Origin: Janthinobacterium rivuli
GTDB lineage: Bacteria > Pseudomonadota > Gammaproteobacteria > Burkholderiales > Burkholderiaceae_D
Direction of reading: 5' to 3'
Length of the DNA stretch: 64,000 nucleotides
Assembly (NCBI RefSeq): GCF_009208735.1
Contig: NZ_WFLJ01000018.1
Coordinates: forward strand, 1-64,000
Shown one piece after another: positions 38,271 to 46,095 of this stretch. The translations under genes and the position numbers were made by a program. Under the pieces are notes generated by a model that worked only from the letters and a program-made list of their open reading frames with translations, was not told the origin of the DNA and made no database searches. The number at the start of each line of letters is the position of its first letter. The stretch's first letter is position 1.

Positions 38271-38296
38271 AAAAAAGCCCGCCAAAGCGGGCTTTC
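38271..38296 (-). terminator. Terminator of aceA
   Basis: AAAGCCCGC (38274-38282), CAAA, GCGGGCTTT (38287-38295): a perfect 9-bp stem. On the - strand it is followed by T residues (A run 38271-38276). It lies 25 nt after the aceA stop. Confidence 0.88.
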
Positions 38297-38320
38297 TCAC
38301 TCTACCAGCAAACCAAACGC

Positions 38321-39901
38321 TCAGAACTGGTTCATCGTATTGTCTTTACCAGCTGCTTTGAGCGCCGCTTCGCCGCTGAAGTAATCCTTGTGATCGTCGC
38401 CGATGTCCGAGCCGGACATGTTTTGATGTTTCACGCAGGCGATGCCCTGGCGGATTTCCTTGCGCTGCACGCCGGCCACGTAGCCCAGCATGCCCTGGTC
38501 GCCGAAGTATTCCTTGGCCAGATTGTCGGTCGACAAGGCGGCCGTGTGGTAGGTCGGCAGGGTGATCAGGTGGTGGAAGATGCCGGCTTCGCGGGCCGAG
38601 TCGGCCTGGAAGGTGCGGATCTTCTCGTCGGCGGCGATCGCCAGTTCCGTCTGGTCGTATTCCACGCTCATCAGCTGGGCACGGTCGTAGGCGGACACGT
38701 CCTTGCCTGCCGCTTTCATGCCGTCGAAGATTTGCTGGCGGAAGTTCAGGGTCCAGTTGAACGATGGGCTGTTGTTGTACACCAGCTTGGCGTTCGGGAT
38801 GACCTTGCGGATTTCGCTGACCATGCCGCCGATTTGCGCGATATGCGGTTTTTCCGTTTCGATCCACAGCAGGTCGGCGCCGTTTTGCAAGGAGGTGATG
38901 CAGTCGAGCACGCAACGCTCTTCGCCGGTACCGGCGCGGAACTGGAACAGGTTGCTCGGCAGGCGTTTTGGACGCAGCAGCTTGCCTTCGCGCTTGATGA
39001 TGACGTCGCCATTGCCCAGCGCGTCGGCCGACACTTCTTCGCAGTCGAGGAAGGAGTTGTATTGGTCGCCCAGGTCGCCTGGTTCGTTGGTGACGGCGAT
39101 CTGCTTGGTCAGGCCGGCGCCCAGGGAGTCTGTGCGGGCGACGATGATGCCGTCGTCCACGCCCAGTTCCAGGAAGGCGTAGCGGATGGCGCGGATCTTG
39201 GCCAGGAAATCTTCGTGTGGCACCGTGACTTTACCGTCCTGGTGGCCGCATTGTTTCTCGTCGGACACCTGGTTTTCGATCTGGATGCAGCAGGCGCCCG
39301 CTTCGATGAACTGTTTGGCCAGCAGGTAGGTCGCTTCCGCATTGCCGAAACCGGCATCGATGTCGGCGATGATGGGCACGACGTGGGTGACGTGGCCGTC
39401 GATCTTGGCCTGGATGGCTTGCTTCTCAGCACCTTGAGCCGCGTCCAGCTGGCGGAACAGGCCGCCCAGTTCGCGGGCATCGGCCTGGCGCAGGAAAGTG
39501 TAGAGCTCTTTGATCAGGGCCGAGACGGCGGTTTTTTCATGCATCGACTGGTCTGGCAGCGGGCCGAACTCGGAGCGCAGGGCGGCGACCATCCAGCCGG
39601 ACAGGTAGAGGTAGCGGCGGTCGGTGCTGTTGAAGTGCTTTTTGATCGAGATCATCTTCTGTTGACCGATGAAACCGTGCCAGCAGCCGAGCGACTGGGT
39701 GTACTTCGATGGGTCCGCATCATAGGCGGCCATGTCGTTGCGCATGATCTTCGCCGTGTAGCGGGCGATGTCCAGGCCGGTCTTGAACTTGTTCTGGGCG
39801 CGCATGCGGGCGGCGGACTCGGGATTGATGGCGTTCCATGCGCTGCCTTGTTGCTCTTTCAAACCGGCAACAGCCTTGATGTCATCTTGATATTGGGACA
39901 T
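38321..39901 (-). CDS. aceA: Isocitrate lyase (large form)
   Basis: A 526-residue glyoxylate-shunt enzyme that splits isocitrate into glyoxylate and succinate. The catalytic motif is KQCGHQ (KKCGH in E. coli), with VPIIADIDAGFGN for Mg2+ binding and IVARTDSLGA following. It is about 90 residues longer than the E. coli enzyme and belongs to the larger form typical of Pseudomonas and many betaproteobacteria. No malate synthase or aceK is adjacent. A palindrome at 40009-40022, about 110 bp upstream, is a candidate operator. The island's right end abuts its terminator. Confidence 0.96.
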   Translation of the reverse strand: MSQYQDDIKAVAGLKEQQGSAWNAINPESAARMRAQNKFKTGLDIARYTAKIMRNDMAAYDADPSKYTQSLGCWHGFIGQQKMISIKKHFNSTDRRYLYLSGWMVAALRSEFGPLPDQSMHEKTAVSALIKELYTFLRQADARELGGLFRQLDAAQGAEKQAIQAKIDGHVTHVVPIIADIDAGFGNAEATYLLAKQFIEAGACCIQIENQVSDEKQCGHQDGKVTVPHEDFLAKIRAIRYAFLELGVDDGIIVARTDSLGAGLTKQIAVTNEPGDLGDQYNSFLDCEEVSADALGNGDVIIKREGKLLRPKRLPSNLFQFRAGTGEERCVLDCITSLQNGADLLWIETEKPHIAQIGGMVSEIRKVIPNAKLVYNNSPSFNWTLNFRQQIFDGMKAAGKDVSAYDRAQLMSVEYDQTELAIAADEKIRTFQADSAREAGIFHHLITLPTYHTAALSTDNLAKEYFGDQGMLGYVAGVQRKEIRQGIACVKHQNMSGSDIGDDHKDYFSGEAALKAAGKDNTMNQF

Positions 39902-40008
39902 GGTGTATCTCCTAAAGAAAAACTAAGTTTGAGAAAATCGTCGAGTGCGCCGCTTTGTCGATGCGAACTGCATGACTAAATAGTAGGCCGATTGGCGCCG
40001 ATGTTCAA

Positions 40009-40022
40009 GTCTTATATAAGAC
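40009..40022 (-). promoter_or_regulatory. 14-bp palindrome upstream of aceA
   Basis: GTCTTATATAAGAC is a perfect palindrome about 108 bp before the aceA start. Palindromes of this TCTTATATAAGA kind occur before central-carbon genes of betaproteobacteria and are usually bound by GntR-type regulators; this attribution is from general memory, so the regulator is unassigned. Confidence 0.5.
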
Positions 40023-40139
40023 ATATAACTTAAATTTAATCCTTGTTTTTCAAAGGCTTAATTATAATTTTTCAGGATGTGGAATAGATTTTCAAAAAGT
40101 GAGAGCATTCATGGATGAGTTTGACGCTTGAGATTTTGC

Positions 40140-40213
40140 GATGTGAAACGCCTTTTCAGAATTTGGTGCGGCGCGACAAATCGGGGCGTAAAAAGCCACC
40201 CGAAGGTGGCGCA
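40140..40213 (+). repeat. 74-bp direct repeat, copy 1
   Basis: The unit begins GATGTGAAACGCC and ends with the hairpin GCCACC-CGAA-GGTGGC. Copy 2 lies at 40716-40789 in the same orientation and differs at 9 of 74 positions (88% identical by direct count). The two copies flank the immunity-like gene at 40266-40697. Confidence 0.85.
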
Positions 40214-40265
40214 GAAGTAATTTTGTTTTAATATCATGATCCGATTGTGAAAGGTAAAGTCAGCA

Positions 40266-40697
40266 ATGCAGATGAACGGTATGGATTTACCCATCGAGTA
40301 TGTTGCTTTTGCGGCAAGATATCGGGATGCGGAAGGATTTTGTAATTTGAGACTGAAGGAAGAACTGGATTCTTTCGGTGGCGTCTTGCAGACGGAACTG
40401 GCGCAAATCTATACGGATGTCGTCGAATTGAATGCCCAGACAGCGAAGCTTGGCGCTTGTTTCGTCGGCGATGGCTGCTATGGAGAGCCTGGAAGTGTCA
40501 GTGCTGGCCCGGGAGCCATACCGGACATCGTTGATTTTACAGAAATCATTTGTTTCGGCATGGCTGGCGACGGCAGTCAATTCTGTCTCGATTTCAGGGG
40601 CGCCTGGAGCGCGCCCTCTGTCATCTTATGGGACGATGATTACTGGCGAAAGATTTCAAACACCTTTGAAAACTTCCTATTGCTATTTTCTTGGTAG
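40266..40697 (+). CDS. SMI1/KNR4 (SUKH) family immunity-like protein
   Basis: A 143-residue soluble protein. The C-terminal part has the SUKH hallmark layout: IICFGMAGDGSQFCLDFRG, then a hydrophobic SVILWDDDYWRKISNTFENFLLLF. SUKH proteins commonly neutralise secreted nuclease or deaminase toxins. No toxin gene is adjacent; it stands alone between two copies of a 74-bp repeat, as if carried as a cassette. Three in-frame ATGs (40266, 40272, 40281) are possible; the first is used, though AAAGG is about 12 nt upstream. GC is lower than in neighbouring genes. Confidence 0.7.
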   Translation: MQMNGMDLPIEYVAFAARYRDAEGFCNLRLKEELDSFGGVLQTELAQIYTDVVELNAQTAKLGACFVGDGCYGEPGSVSAGPGAIPDIVDFTEIICFGMAGDGSQFCLDFRGAWSAPSVILWDDDYWRKISNTFENFLLLFSW

Positions 40698-40715
40698 GTG
40701 AGCGGGGCAGCTGCT

Positions 40716-40789
40716 GATGTGAAACGCCTGTTCAGAACTTGGTGCAGTGCAACAAAACGGGGCGAAAGGAGCCACCCGAAGGTGGCGCA
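40716..40789 (+). repeat. 74-bp direct repeat, copy 2
   Basis: Same unit as 40140-40213, including the GCCACC-CGAA-GGTGGC hairpin, starting 19 bp after the immunity-like gene. The hairpin could terminate transcription of that gene. Confidence 0.85.
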
Positions 40790-40872
40790 AGCTTGTGTGT
40801 GCTTTCTGGCAATGTACCGAGGACCCGGCGGCGATGCTTTTTTTAGCGCAGATGTCGTATGCCGACTACAGC

Positions 40873-41466
40873 TTAGCGGACAAGGTGGTGCGCCGGCGCA
40901 GGGCAAGGGCGGGTCAGTGCGTCGATCACGTCCGTTGTTGCCACCACTTGCGCATACTCGCCGTGCAAATTGGCCAGCGCCATCGCATGCACCTCGTCCG
41001 CCGTTCTCGATGTGCCCGCATAATCGATTTGAGCAAACGCAAAGCACGCATCGGCGACGACTTGCGTGGCAAAGCCCAGATTGCCCGCCGTGCGCGCGCT
41101 TGACTCTACGGAATTGTTGGTGCTGACGCCCACGATGACCAGCTTGCTGATGCTGCGCACGCGCAACCAGCGTTCCAGTCCCGAGTGGATGAAGGCATCC
41201 GGCACATTCTTCTCCACGACATGCTCTTCCGGTAAGGGCGCCAACGCTGCCTGAAATTCCACACCGGGCTGGCCGGGCCAGAAGGGCGAGCCTGGCGTTC
41301 TGGATATGTGGCGCACATGTACGACGGTGGCGTCCGCTGCGCGCCAGGCTTGCAGCAGGGTGGCAATCTGGTGTTCCGCAGCGGGATTATTGCGGCTTCC
41401 GGCAGCGGGGCTGGCCATGCCTTGTTGCATGTCGATGATGATGAGTGCGGGACGGTGGGCATGCAT
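40873..41466 (-). CDS. Isochorismatase-like cysteine hydrolase
   Basis: A 197-residue alpha/beta hydrolase. The catalytic triad positions are visible: Asp in ALIIIDMQQGM, Lys in EEHVVEKNVPDAF and the nucleophile region in VSTNNSVESSARTAGNLGF. That last segment normally reads VxTxxCVxxTARxA, and here the usual Cys position reads Ser (NNSVESS). So it either lacks the nucleophile or uses another residue; an amidase role is doubtful. ATG 41466 follows AGG. It is 83 nt downstream of the transporter gene on the same strand and may be cotranscribed. Members hydrolyse amides such as nicotinamide or isochorismate; the substrate here is unknown. Confidence 0.82.
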   Translation of the reverse strand: MHAHRPALIIIDMQQGMASPAAGSRNNPAAEHQIATLLQAWRAADATVVHVRHISRTPGSPFWPGQPGVEFQAALAPLPEEHVVEKNVPDAFIHSGLERWLRVRSISKLVIVGVSTNNSVESSARTAGNLGFATQVVADACFAFAQIDYAGTSRTADEVHAMALANLHGEYAQVVATTDVIDALTRPCPAPAHHLVR

Positions 41467-41549
41467 GTTGGTAGCCTGGGCGGAATGGCAGGCGCACCTG
41501 GCGCCTGACTGGGGAAATAGTGCTGGAGTGATTACCGCAGGGCGCCAAT

Positions 41550-42854
41550 CTAGCGTCCCACGGTCTGCCGCTGGTCCTTGATGAACAGCGCCGTCAGCAT
41601 GCCGATCACGCACACGCCGATCACGTAATAGGCGGGGCCCAGCACGTTGTTCTTCAGCATCAGGGTCACGACCACGGGCGTCAGGCCGCCAAAGATGGCG
41701 TACGACAAGTTGTAGGAAAACGACAGTCCCGAAAAGCGCACCTGGGCCGGGAACGCTTGCACCAGCACGTAGGGCACGGCGCCGACGACGCCGACGAACA
41801 GGCCCGTCATCGCGTACAGGGGCAGCAGCAGGTCGGGACGGCTGCCGATGGTGGTGTAGAAAATATACGTGCTGATGGCCAGCAGCACGGAGCCGACGAA
41901 GATCACGCGCTTGCCGCCAAAGCGGTCGGCCAGCATGCCGGCGATGATGCAGCCGAAGGCCAGGCACAGGGTCGCCACGGTATTGGCCACCAGGGTGGTG
42001 CGCGGCGCGATGTGGTGGATCTTTTGCAGCAGGGCGGGCGTCATCAGGATGATGACGACGATGCCGGCTGACAGCATCCACGTCAGCAGCATCGACACGG
42101 CGACGGCGCCGCGGTGGCTGCGCAGCACGGATTTCAAGGGCATTTCCGTCGACAGGGCCTTGCGCTGCTGCATTTCCGCGAAGACGGGGGTTTCATGCAG
42201 CCAGCGGCGCAGATACATGGCGCCGAAACCGAAGATGCCGCCCAGCAAGAACGGATAGCGCCAGGCGCCATCGGTGATTTCTTGCGGCGTGTAGACGGTG
42301 TTCAAGCCCGTCGCGACGAGCGAACCGAGCAGGATGCCCACCGTCAGGCCGGCCGTCAGCGTGCCGCAGGCAAAGCCCGTGAAACGGCTCGGTACGTGTT
42401 CCGACACAAACACCCAGGCACCCGGCACTTCGCCGCCCACGGCCGCGCCCTGGAAGATGCGCATCAGCAGCAACAGCAGCGGGGCGGCCAGGCCGATGGT
42501 GGCATACGTCGGCAACAGGCCGATCAGCAGGGTCGGCACGGCCATCATCAGGATGGAGAGGGTGAACATGCGCTTGCGGCCGAGCAAGTCGCCGAAGTGG
42601 GCCATGACGATGCCGCCCAGCGGACGCACGACGTAGCCGGCGGCGAAGATGCCGAAGGTTTGCAGCAAACGCAGCCAGTCCGGCATTTCCGGCGGGAAGA
42701 ACAACTGGCCGATGGCGTTGGCGAAGAAGACGAAGATGATGAAATCGTAGAATTCCAGCGCGCCGCCCAGGGCGGCCAGCGACAGGGTCTTGTAGTCTTG
42801 TTGGGTGAGGGGACGGCTTGCGGCGTTGCTTGCGGCGGTGGTGGAGGTAGGCAT
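41550..42854 (-). CDS. MFS transporter, metabolite:H+ symporter (MHS) family
   Basis: A 434-residue inner-membrane symporter with 12 predicted helices. The start LGGALEFYDFIIFVFFANAIG and the loop between helices 2 and 3 (HFGDLLGRKRMFTLSI) are typical of the MHS group that imports citrate, shikimate, proline/betaine or alpha-ketoglutarate. The motif GEVPGAWVFVSEHVP is the MHS helix 5 region. The substrate is not predictable; the neighbouring hydrolase may act on it. ATG 42854 gives the normal N-terminus. Divergent from the SDR gene, 152 bp away. Confidence 0.9.
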   Translation of the reverse strand: MPTSTTAASNAASRPLTQQDYKTLSLAALGGALEFYDFIIFVFFANAIGQLFFPPEMPDWLRLLQTFGIFAAGYVVRPLGGIVMAHFGDLLGRKRMFTLSILMMAVPTLLIGLLPTYATIGLAAPLLLLLMRIFQGAAVGGEVPGAWVFVSEHVPSRFTGFACGTLTAGLTVGILLGSLVATGLNTVYTPQEITDGAWRYPFLLGGIFGFGAMYLRRWLHETPVFAEMQQRKALSTEMPLKSVLRSHRGAVAVSMLLTWMLSAGIVVIILMTPALLQKIHHIAPRTTLVANTVATLCLAFGCIIAGMLADRFGGKRVIFVGSVLLAISTYIFYTTIGSRPDLLLPLYAMTGLFVGVVGAVPYVLVQAFPAQVRFSGLSFSYNLSYAIFGGLTPVVVTLMLKNNVLGPAYYVIGVCVIGMLTALFIKDQRQTVGR

Positions 42855-43006
42855 GTGTCTCGTTCTTGTGTGTTATCGGAGATTGCAAGACCTAGCATAC
42901 GCATTTCCGCCGCGTGAGTAAATGCGGTGCGTATGGGGATTAGCCTCAGCTGTGCTTAATACAACGCCGCTATCATCAGCGTTGACTTCATTGGAAAGGA
43001 CACAGT

Positions 43007-43723
43007 ATGCACATCATGATCGTGGGCGCCAGCCGGGGCCTGGGACGCGCGCTGGTGGACGGTTTGCTCGCTGACGGGCATGCCGTCATCGGCGTATCGC
43101 GGCATGAGCCTGCCGACTTGCCCGTGGCCGCAGGCACGCAGCTGCAATGGATCGCGGCGGACCTGGCGGCACCCGCCGATGCCGTCGAACGCATCGCGCG
43201 TGCAGCGCCGGCCGCGCTGGACGCGGTGATCTACAACCTGGGCGTGTGGGAAGAAAAGGCCTTCAGCGACGACTACGCTTTTCTCGGCGATGCGGACGAC
43301 GCCATCGTCGACATGGTCAATACGAATATTACGGCGACGATCTTGCTGCTCAAGCGCCTGGTGCCGCGCTTGCTGGCCAGCGGCAAGCCGCAGCTGATAC
43401 TCACTGGGTCGACGTCGGGCCTGCGCCAGAGCGGCCGCCCGGAAGTGACGTTCAGCGCCTCGAAATTCGCCCTGAACGGCATCGCCGATGCCTTGCGTGA
43501 AGGTTTCCGCGCACAGGGACTGGCCGTGACGGCGCTGCAGCTGGGCTATCTGAATACCTACGATGGCTTGTCCGTGCCGCTGGCGGACGCTAGCGCGCGC
43601 GGCGAAGGCGAACTGATTCCCGTGCATGACGTCGTCGCCGTCGTGCGCATGCTGCTGAGCCTGTCGAATGCCTCGTTCGTGCGCGAACTGGTGATGCCGG
43701 CGCTGCGCGACGAGCGTTTCTAG
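43007..43723 (+). CDS. SDR-fold protein with catalytic Tyr replaced by Phe
   Basis: A 238-residue Rossmann-fold protein of the short-chain dehydrogenase/reductase superfamily. The nucleotide-binding GASRGLG (7-13), the IYNLGVW region replacing NNAG, and catalytic Ser in LTGSTSG are present. The YxxxK motif is instead F149-S-A-S-K153 (TFSASKFALNG), encoded by TTC, so the usual proton donor is missing. It may still bind a cofactor or act as a regulator, or use another donor. Length and the rest of the fold look intact. Good codon use. Confidence 0.88.
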   Translation: MHIMIVGASRGLGRALVDGLLADGHAVIGVSRHEPADLPVAAGTQLQWIAADLAAPADAVERIARAAPAALDAVIYNLGVWEEKAFSDDYAFLGDADDAIVDMVNTNITATILLLKRLVPRLLASGKPQLILTGSTSGLRQSGRPEVTFSASKFALNGIADALREGFRAQGLAVTALQLGYLNTYDGLSVPLADASARGEGELIPVHDVVAVVRMLLSLSNASFVRELVMPALRDERF

Positions 43724-43726
43724 CCG

Positions 43727-44248
43727 CTAGGCGTCAGCGCCGTAGACTTCGCTCCAGCCGAGACGCTCTTCCAGCCACTCATCCGCTTCGGACGAGTCCA
43801 TCTGCAGCAGCAGCGCGCCCAGCCGCAGTTGGCCCTTGGCCAGGGCCAGCACGGCGAACACGGATTCCAGCATGACGGGGTCCAGCGGGCCCTGCAGGTC
43901 GCGCGCGGCGATGGCGGGCAATTGTGCCCAGGCATCATGGTAGCTGGCGGCCAGCCAGTCCGGCAGGGGCGGATTGTGCAGGCGGTGGCGCTCCAGTTCG
44001 ATCAGGGCGATGAGCGCATAGAAATCTTCCTCGCGCGAGTCATCCGCGCCGCCCAGCAGGTGGACGAGCTGGGGCACGGCCGCATACGAGGCCACGCCCA
44101 CGTCGCCCTGGTGGTGCAGCTCTTCCCACAGCTCATGCCACACGTCGTCGCCTGCCTGCATGGCCTTGAGCGCCTCGGCCACGTCATAGGGCATGCGGTA
44201 GCCGCCTTCCAGGGTGGGCCAGAGGGGATCGTCGAGTGATAACAGCAT
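43727..44248 (-). CDS. Hypothetical protein, HEAT-like helices
   Basis: A 173-residue soluble protein rich in Leu, Ala and acidic residues. Segments such as VASYAAVPQLVHLLGGADDS and DFYALIALIELERHRL suggest short HEAT-like helix pairs. ATG 44248 is preceded by AAGGA. It follows the SDR gene tail to tail (3 bp apart) and lies 40 bp downstream of the next gene on the same strand. No family was recognised; similar small helical proteins often serve as immunity proteins, which is only a guess. Confidence 0.7.
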   Translation of the reverse strand: MLLSLDDPLWPTLEGGYRMPYDVAEALKAMQAGDDVWHELWEELHHQGDVGVASYAAVPQLVHLLGGADDSREEDFYALIALIELERHRLHNPPLPDWLAASYHDAWAQLPAIAARDLQGPLDPVMLESVFAVLALAKGQLRLGALLLQMDSSEADEWLEERLGWSEVYGADA

Positions 44249-44288
44249 GGTTTTCCTTGATGGTACAGCTCGGCTGAGCAAACGCGCA

Positions 44289-45479
44289 CTATACAAGCAC
44301 CCGGCGCACGCAGAGCGCATAGCCGTCGAACTCGCGCAAAGTCTGATAGGCGACGCCCGTGTCAAAGTCCTTGCACCAGGCTTCGTCCTCGATGTCGCCC
44401 GGCTCGCTCGACCAGTGCCAGTTTGGCCGGAATGCCTCTTTCAATGTCGCATACAGCAAGGCCTGCTCGCGCCGATCCGGCAAGCTGTGGCCGAGGCTGG
44501 CGGCCCAGGCTGATGCGGCTTGCCACGAGTTGAACTCCGGCTCGAACTTGTCCGGCTGCAACAGCAGATGGTAGTCGGGCGCGCCATTCTTGCCGAGAAT
44601 CAGGCCGGCATAGCGCTCGCCCTGCCGCAAGGGGATGAGTGCGGCGGCCGCTGGCGCCAATTCGACCCGGCGCACGGCGCAGGCGCGGCCCGAGTAGGTC
44701 TTGCGAAAGTTGTATTGGGTGCCGTTATCGAAATCGTGGCTCCAGGCCAGGCGGGGCAGGATGGCGTCCGCTTCCGACGACCAGTACCAGGCATCCGGGA
44801 AGGCGTCGCGCAAGTTGGCATGCAGCAAGGCCAGTTCGCTGCGCGTGGGCAGGCAGGCGCCGCGCGCCGCGGCCCAGGCTAGCGCATCTTGCCAGGGCAG
44901 GGCGCCGCCTTCGCCGGGCAGCAGGAACAGCTGGTAGCTGGCGGCGCCAGCGTGGCCAGGCATGATGCCCGCGTAGCGCTCGCCGGCAATGGCGCTCAGC
45001 ACGCCGGGGCAATGCTCGAACCAGCCATCGTCTTCTTCCTGTGCGATGAAGGCCGCGATCAGCGCCTGAGGCGCGGGCGGCGCGCCGGCCAGCAGGGAGT
45101 TGAAGCAGTTGATGGCCGAGGCGTGGGGCGTACCGGCGCCATTGGCGATGCCGACGAGAAACTCGCCGGCCCAGTCGGGCAAGGTGGCGATCAGGCGCGG
45201 CAGTTCATGCAGCAGGGCCATGCAATACGCCGTCTCGCCGTAGCGCCAGGCGGCGCGGTTGGCTATCTGGTAGGCGCCGTAATCGTGTTCGGCTTGCACG
45301 GATTGAAAGATGGCCAGCGCGTATTGGGCGCCTTCCTTGCCCGTCAGCGCATCGAGCATGGCGCAGTAGCGCTGGAAGCGCCGCTGGGCTTCATCGGGCG
45401 GCGTGGTGCTGTCGTCATCCTGGACGATGTTGCCCACAATTAAAAGTTCGGCTTTCCAGTGTGCGAACGATGTCGGCAT
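44289..45479 (-). CDS. Hypothetical protein with duplicated DUF1566-like (Lcl) modules
   Basis: A 396-residue protein. A helical N-terminal part (about 1-185) precedes two homologous C-terminal modules. Each has LPTRSELALLHANL / LPDRREQALLYATL, then AWYWSSEADA / NWHWSSEPGD, a DFDNG / DFDTG turn, and a closing RACAVRRV / YALCVRRV strand. This is the Lcl/DUF1566 pattern linked to C-type-lectin-like folds, here in tandem and without a signal peptide, so the protein is probably cytoplasmic. The start is uncertain: 45479 is used, while 45512 would add 11 residues. Function unknown. Confidence 0.75.
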   Translation of the reverse strand: MPTSFAHWKAELLIVGNIVQDDDSTTPPDEAQRRFQRYCAMLDALTGKEGAQYALAIFQSVQAEHDYGAYQIANRAAWRYGETAYCMALLHELPRLIATLPDWAGEFLVGIANGAGTPHASAINCFNSLLAGAPPAPQALIAAFIAQEEDDGWFEHCPGVLSAIAGERYAGIMPGHAGAASYQLFLLPGEGGALPWQDALAWAAARGACLPTRSELALLHANLRDAFPDAWYWSSEADAILPRLAWSHDFDNGTQYNFRKTYSGRACAVRRVELAPAAAALIPLRQGERYAGLILGKNGAPDYHLLLQPDKFEPEFNSWQAASAWAASLGHSLPDRREQALLYATLKEAFRPNWHWSSEPGDIEDEAWCKDFDTGVAYQTLREFDGYALCVRRVLV

Positions 45480-45593
45480 GGTTATTATTGCTGAGAGTGG
45501 TGACTGCGCCATTATGCCCGGGCCAGCCGTGTTCCGGCGCGTCTGCTGGGCATGCTACAGTCCGCCATCGCCGCCCGCCTTGGATCATTTTCG

Positions 45594-46022
45594 ATGTCAA
45601 CCTGGATTTCCCCGCCACAACTCGTCGCCCTTGCCGCCTTGTATGCGCAGGCGCAGGCCCATCCGGAAACGCTCAGTGATGCTGTCTTCCTGGAAAATGT
45701 GAAAAACGCCCACTGGCCCACCAATTGCTGGAATTATGTGGAAGCGTCGTTCGCCATCATCGCGCCCGCCTGCCTGCTGCGTCCGCAGCTGACCGCCGAG
45801 CTGATCGCCTTGCCCATCGCCGCCATGATCGCCGGCGGCCTGGAAGAGGCGGAGCAAGTCATCGACATAGGCCTGGCCTGCGCCACGCGCAGGGAACCAT
45901 ATGTGGAACCGAGCGAGGAGGGCAAGCGCTGGCTGACGCAGGTTTGGCCGACCTTGGGCGAGATGGCCGGGGCCGTGTTCCGGGCCAGGCTGCAAGCGGC
46001 GCTGGCGGAGGACGGGGAGTAA
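45594..46022 (+). CDS. Conserved hypothetical protein, 142 residues
   Basis: A soluble, mostly helical protein: a polar start, a central hydrophobic stretch (SFAIIAPACLLRPQLTAELIA and LPIAAMIAGG), and a C-terminal amphipathic helix. The central segment is too interrupted to be a certain membrane helix. ATG 45594 is chosen over 45552 because the extension has no ribosome-binding site. It is divergent from the duplicated-module gene, 114 bp away. Family not recognised. Confidence 0.6.
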   Translation: MSTWISPPQLVALAALYAQAQAHPETLSDAVFLENVKNAHWPTNCWNYVEASFAIIAPACLLRPQLTAELIALPIAAMIAGGLEEAEQVIDIGLACATRREPYVEPSEEGKRWLTQVWPTLGEMAGAVFRARLQAALAEDGE

Positions 46023-46064
46023 AACAACCGGTGCTTGACCGCGGAAGATGGTTTACGTTAGGGT

Positions 46065-46086
46065 ATACGTAACTACTTACATATAT
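46065..46086 (+). promoter_or_regulatory. Dyad before the MarR-GNAT gene
   Basis: TATACGTAACTACTTACATATA contains GTAA (46070-46073) and TTAC (46078-46081) in inverted orientation, 10-31 bp upstream of the start codon. MarR proteins usually repress their own genes through such AT-rich dyads; binding here is inference. Confidence 0.4.
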
Positions 46087-46095
46087 CTGCTCAAC

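Noticed and set aside
38243-39979. 578-codon open frame antisense to aceA
   Set aside because: Shadow frame of aceA.
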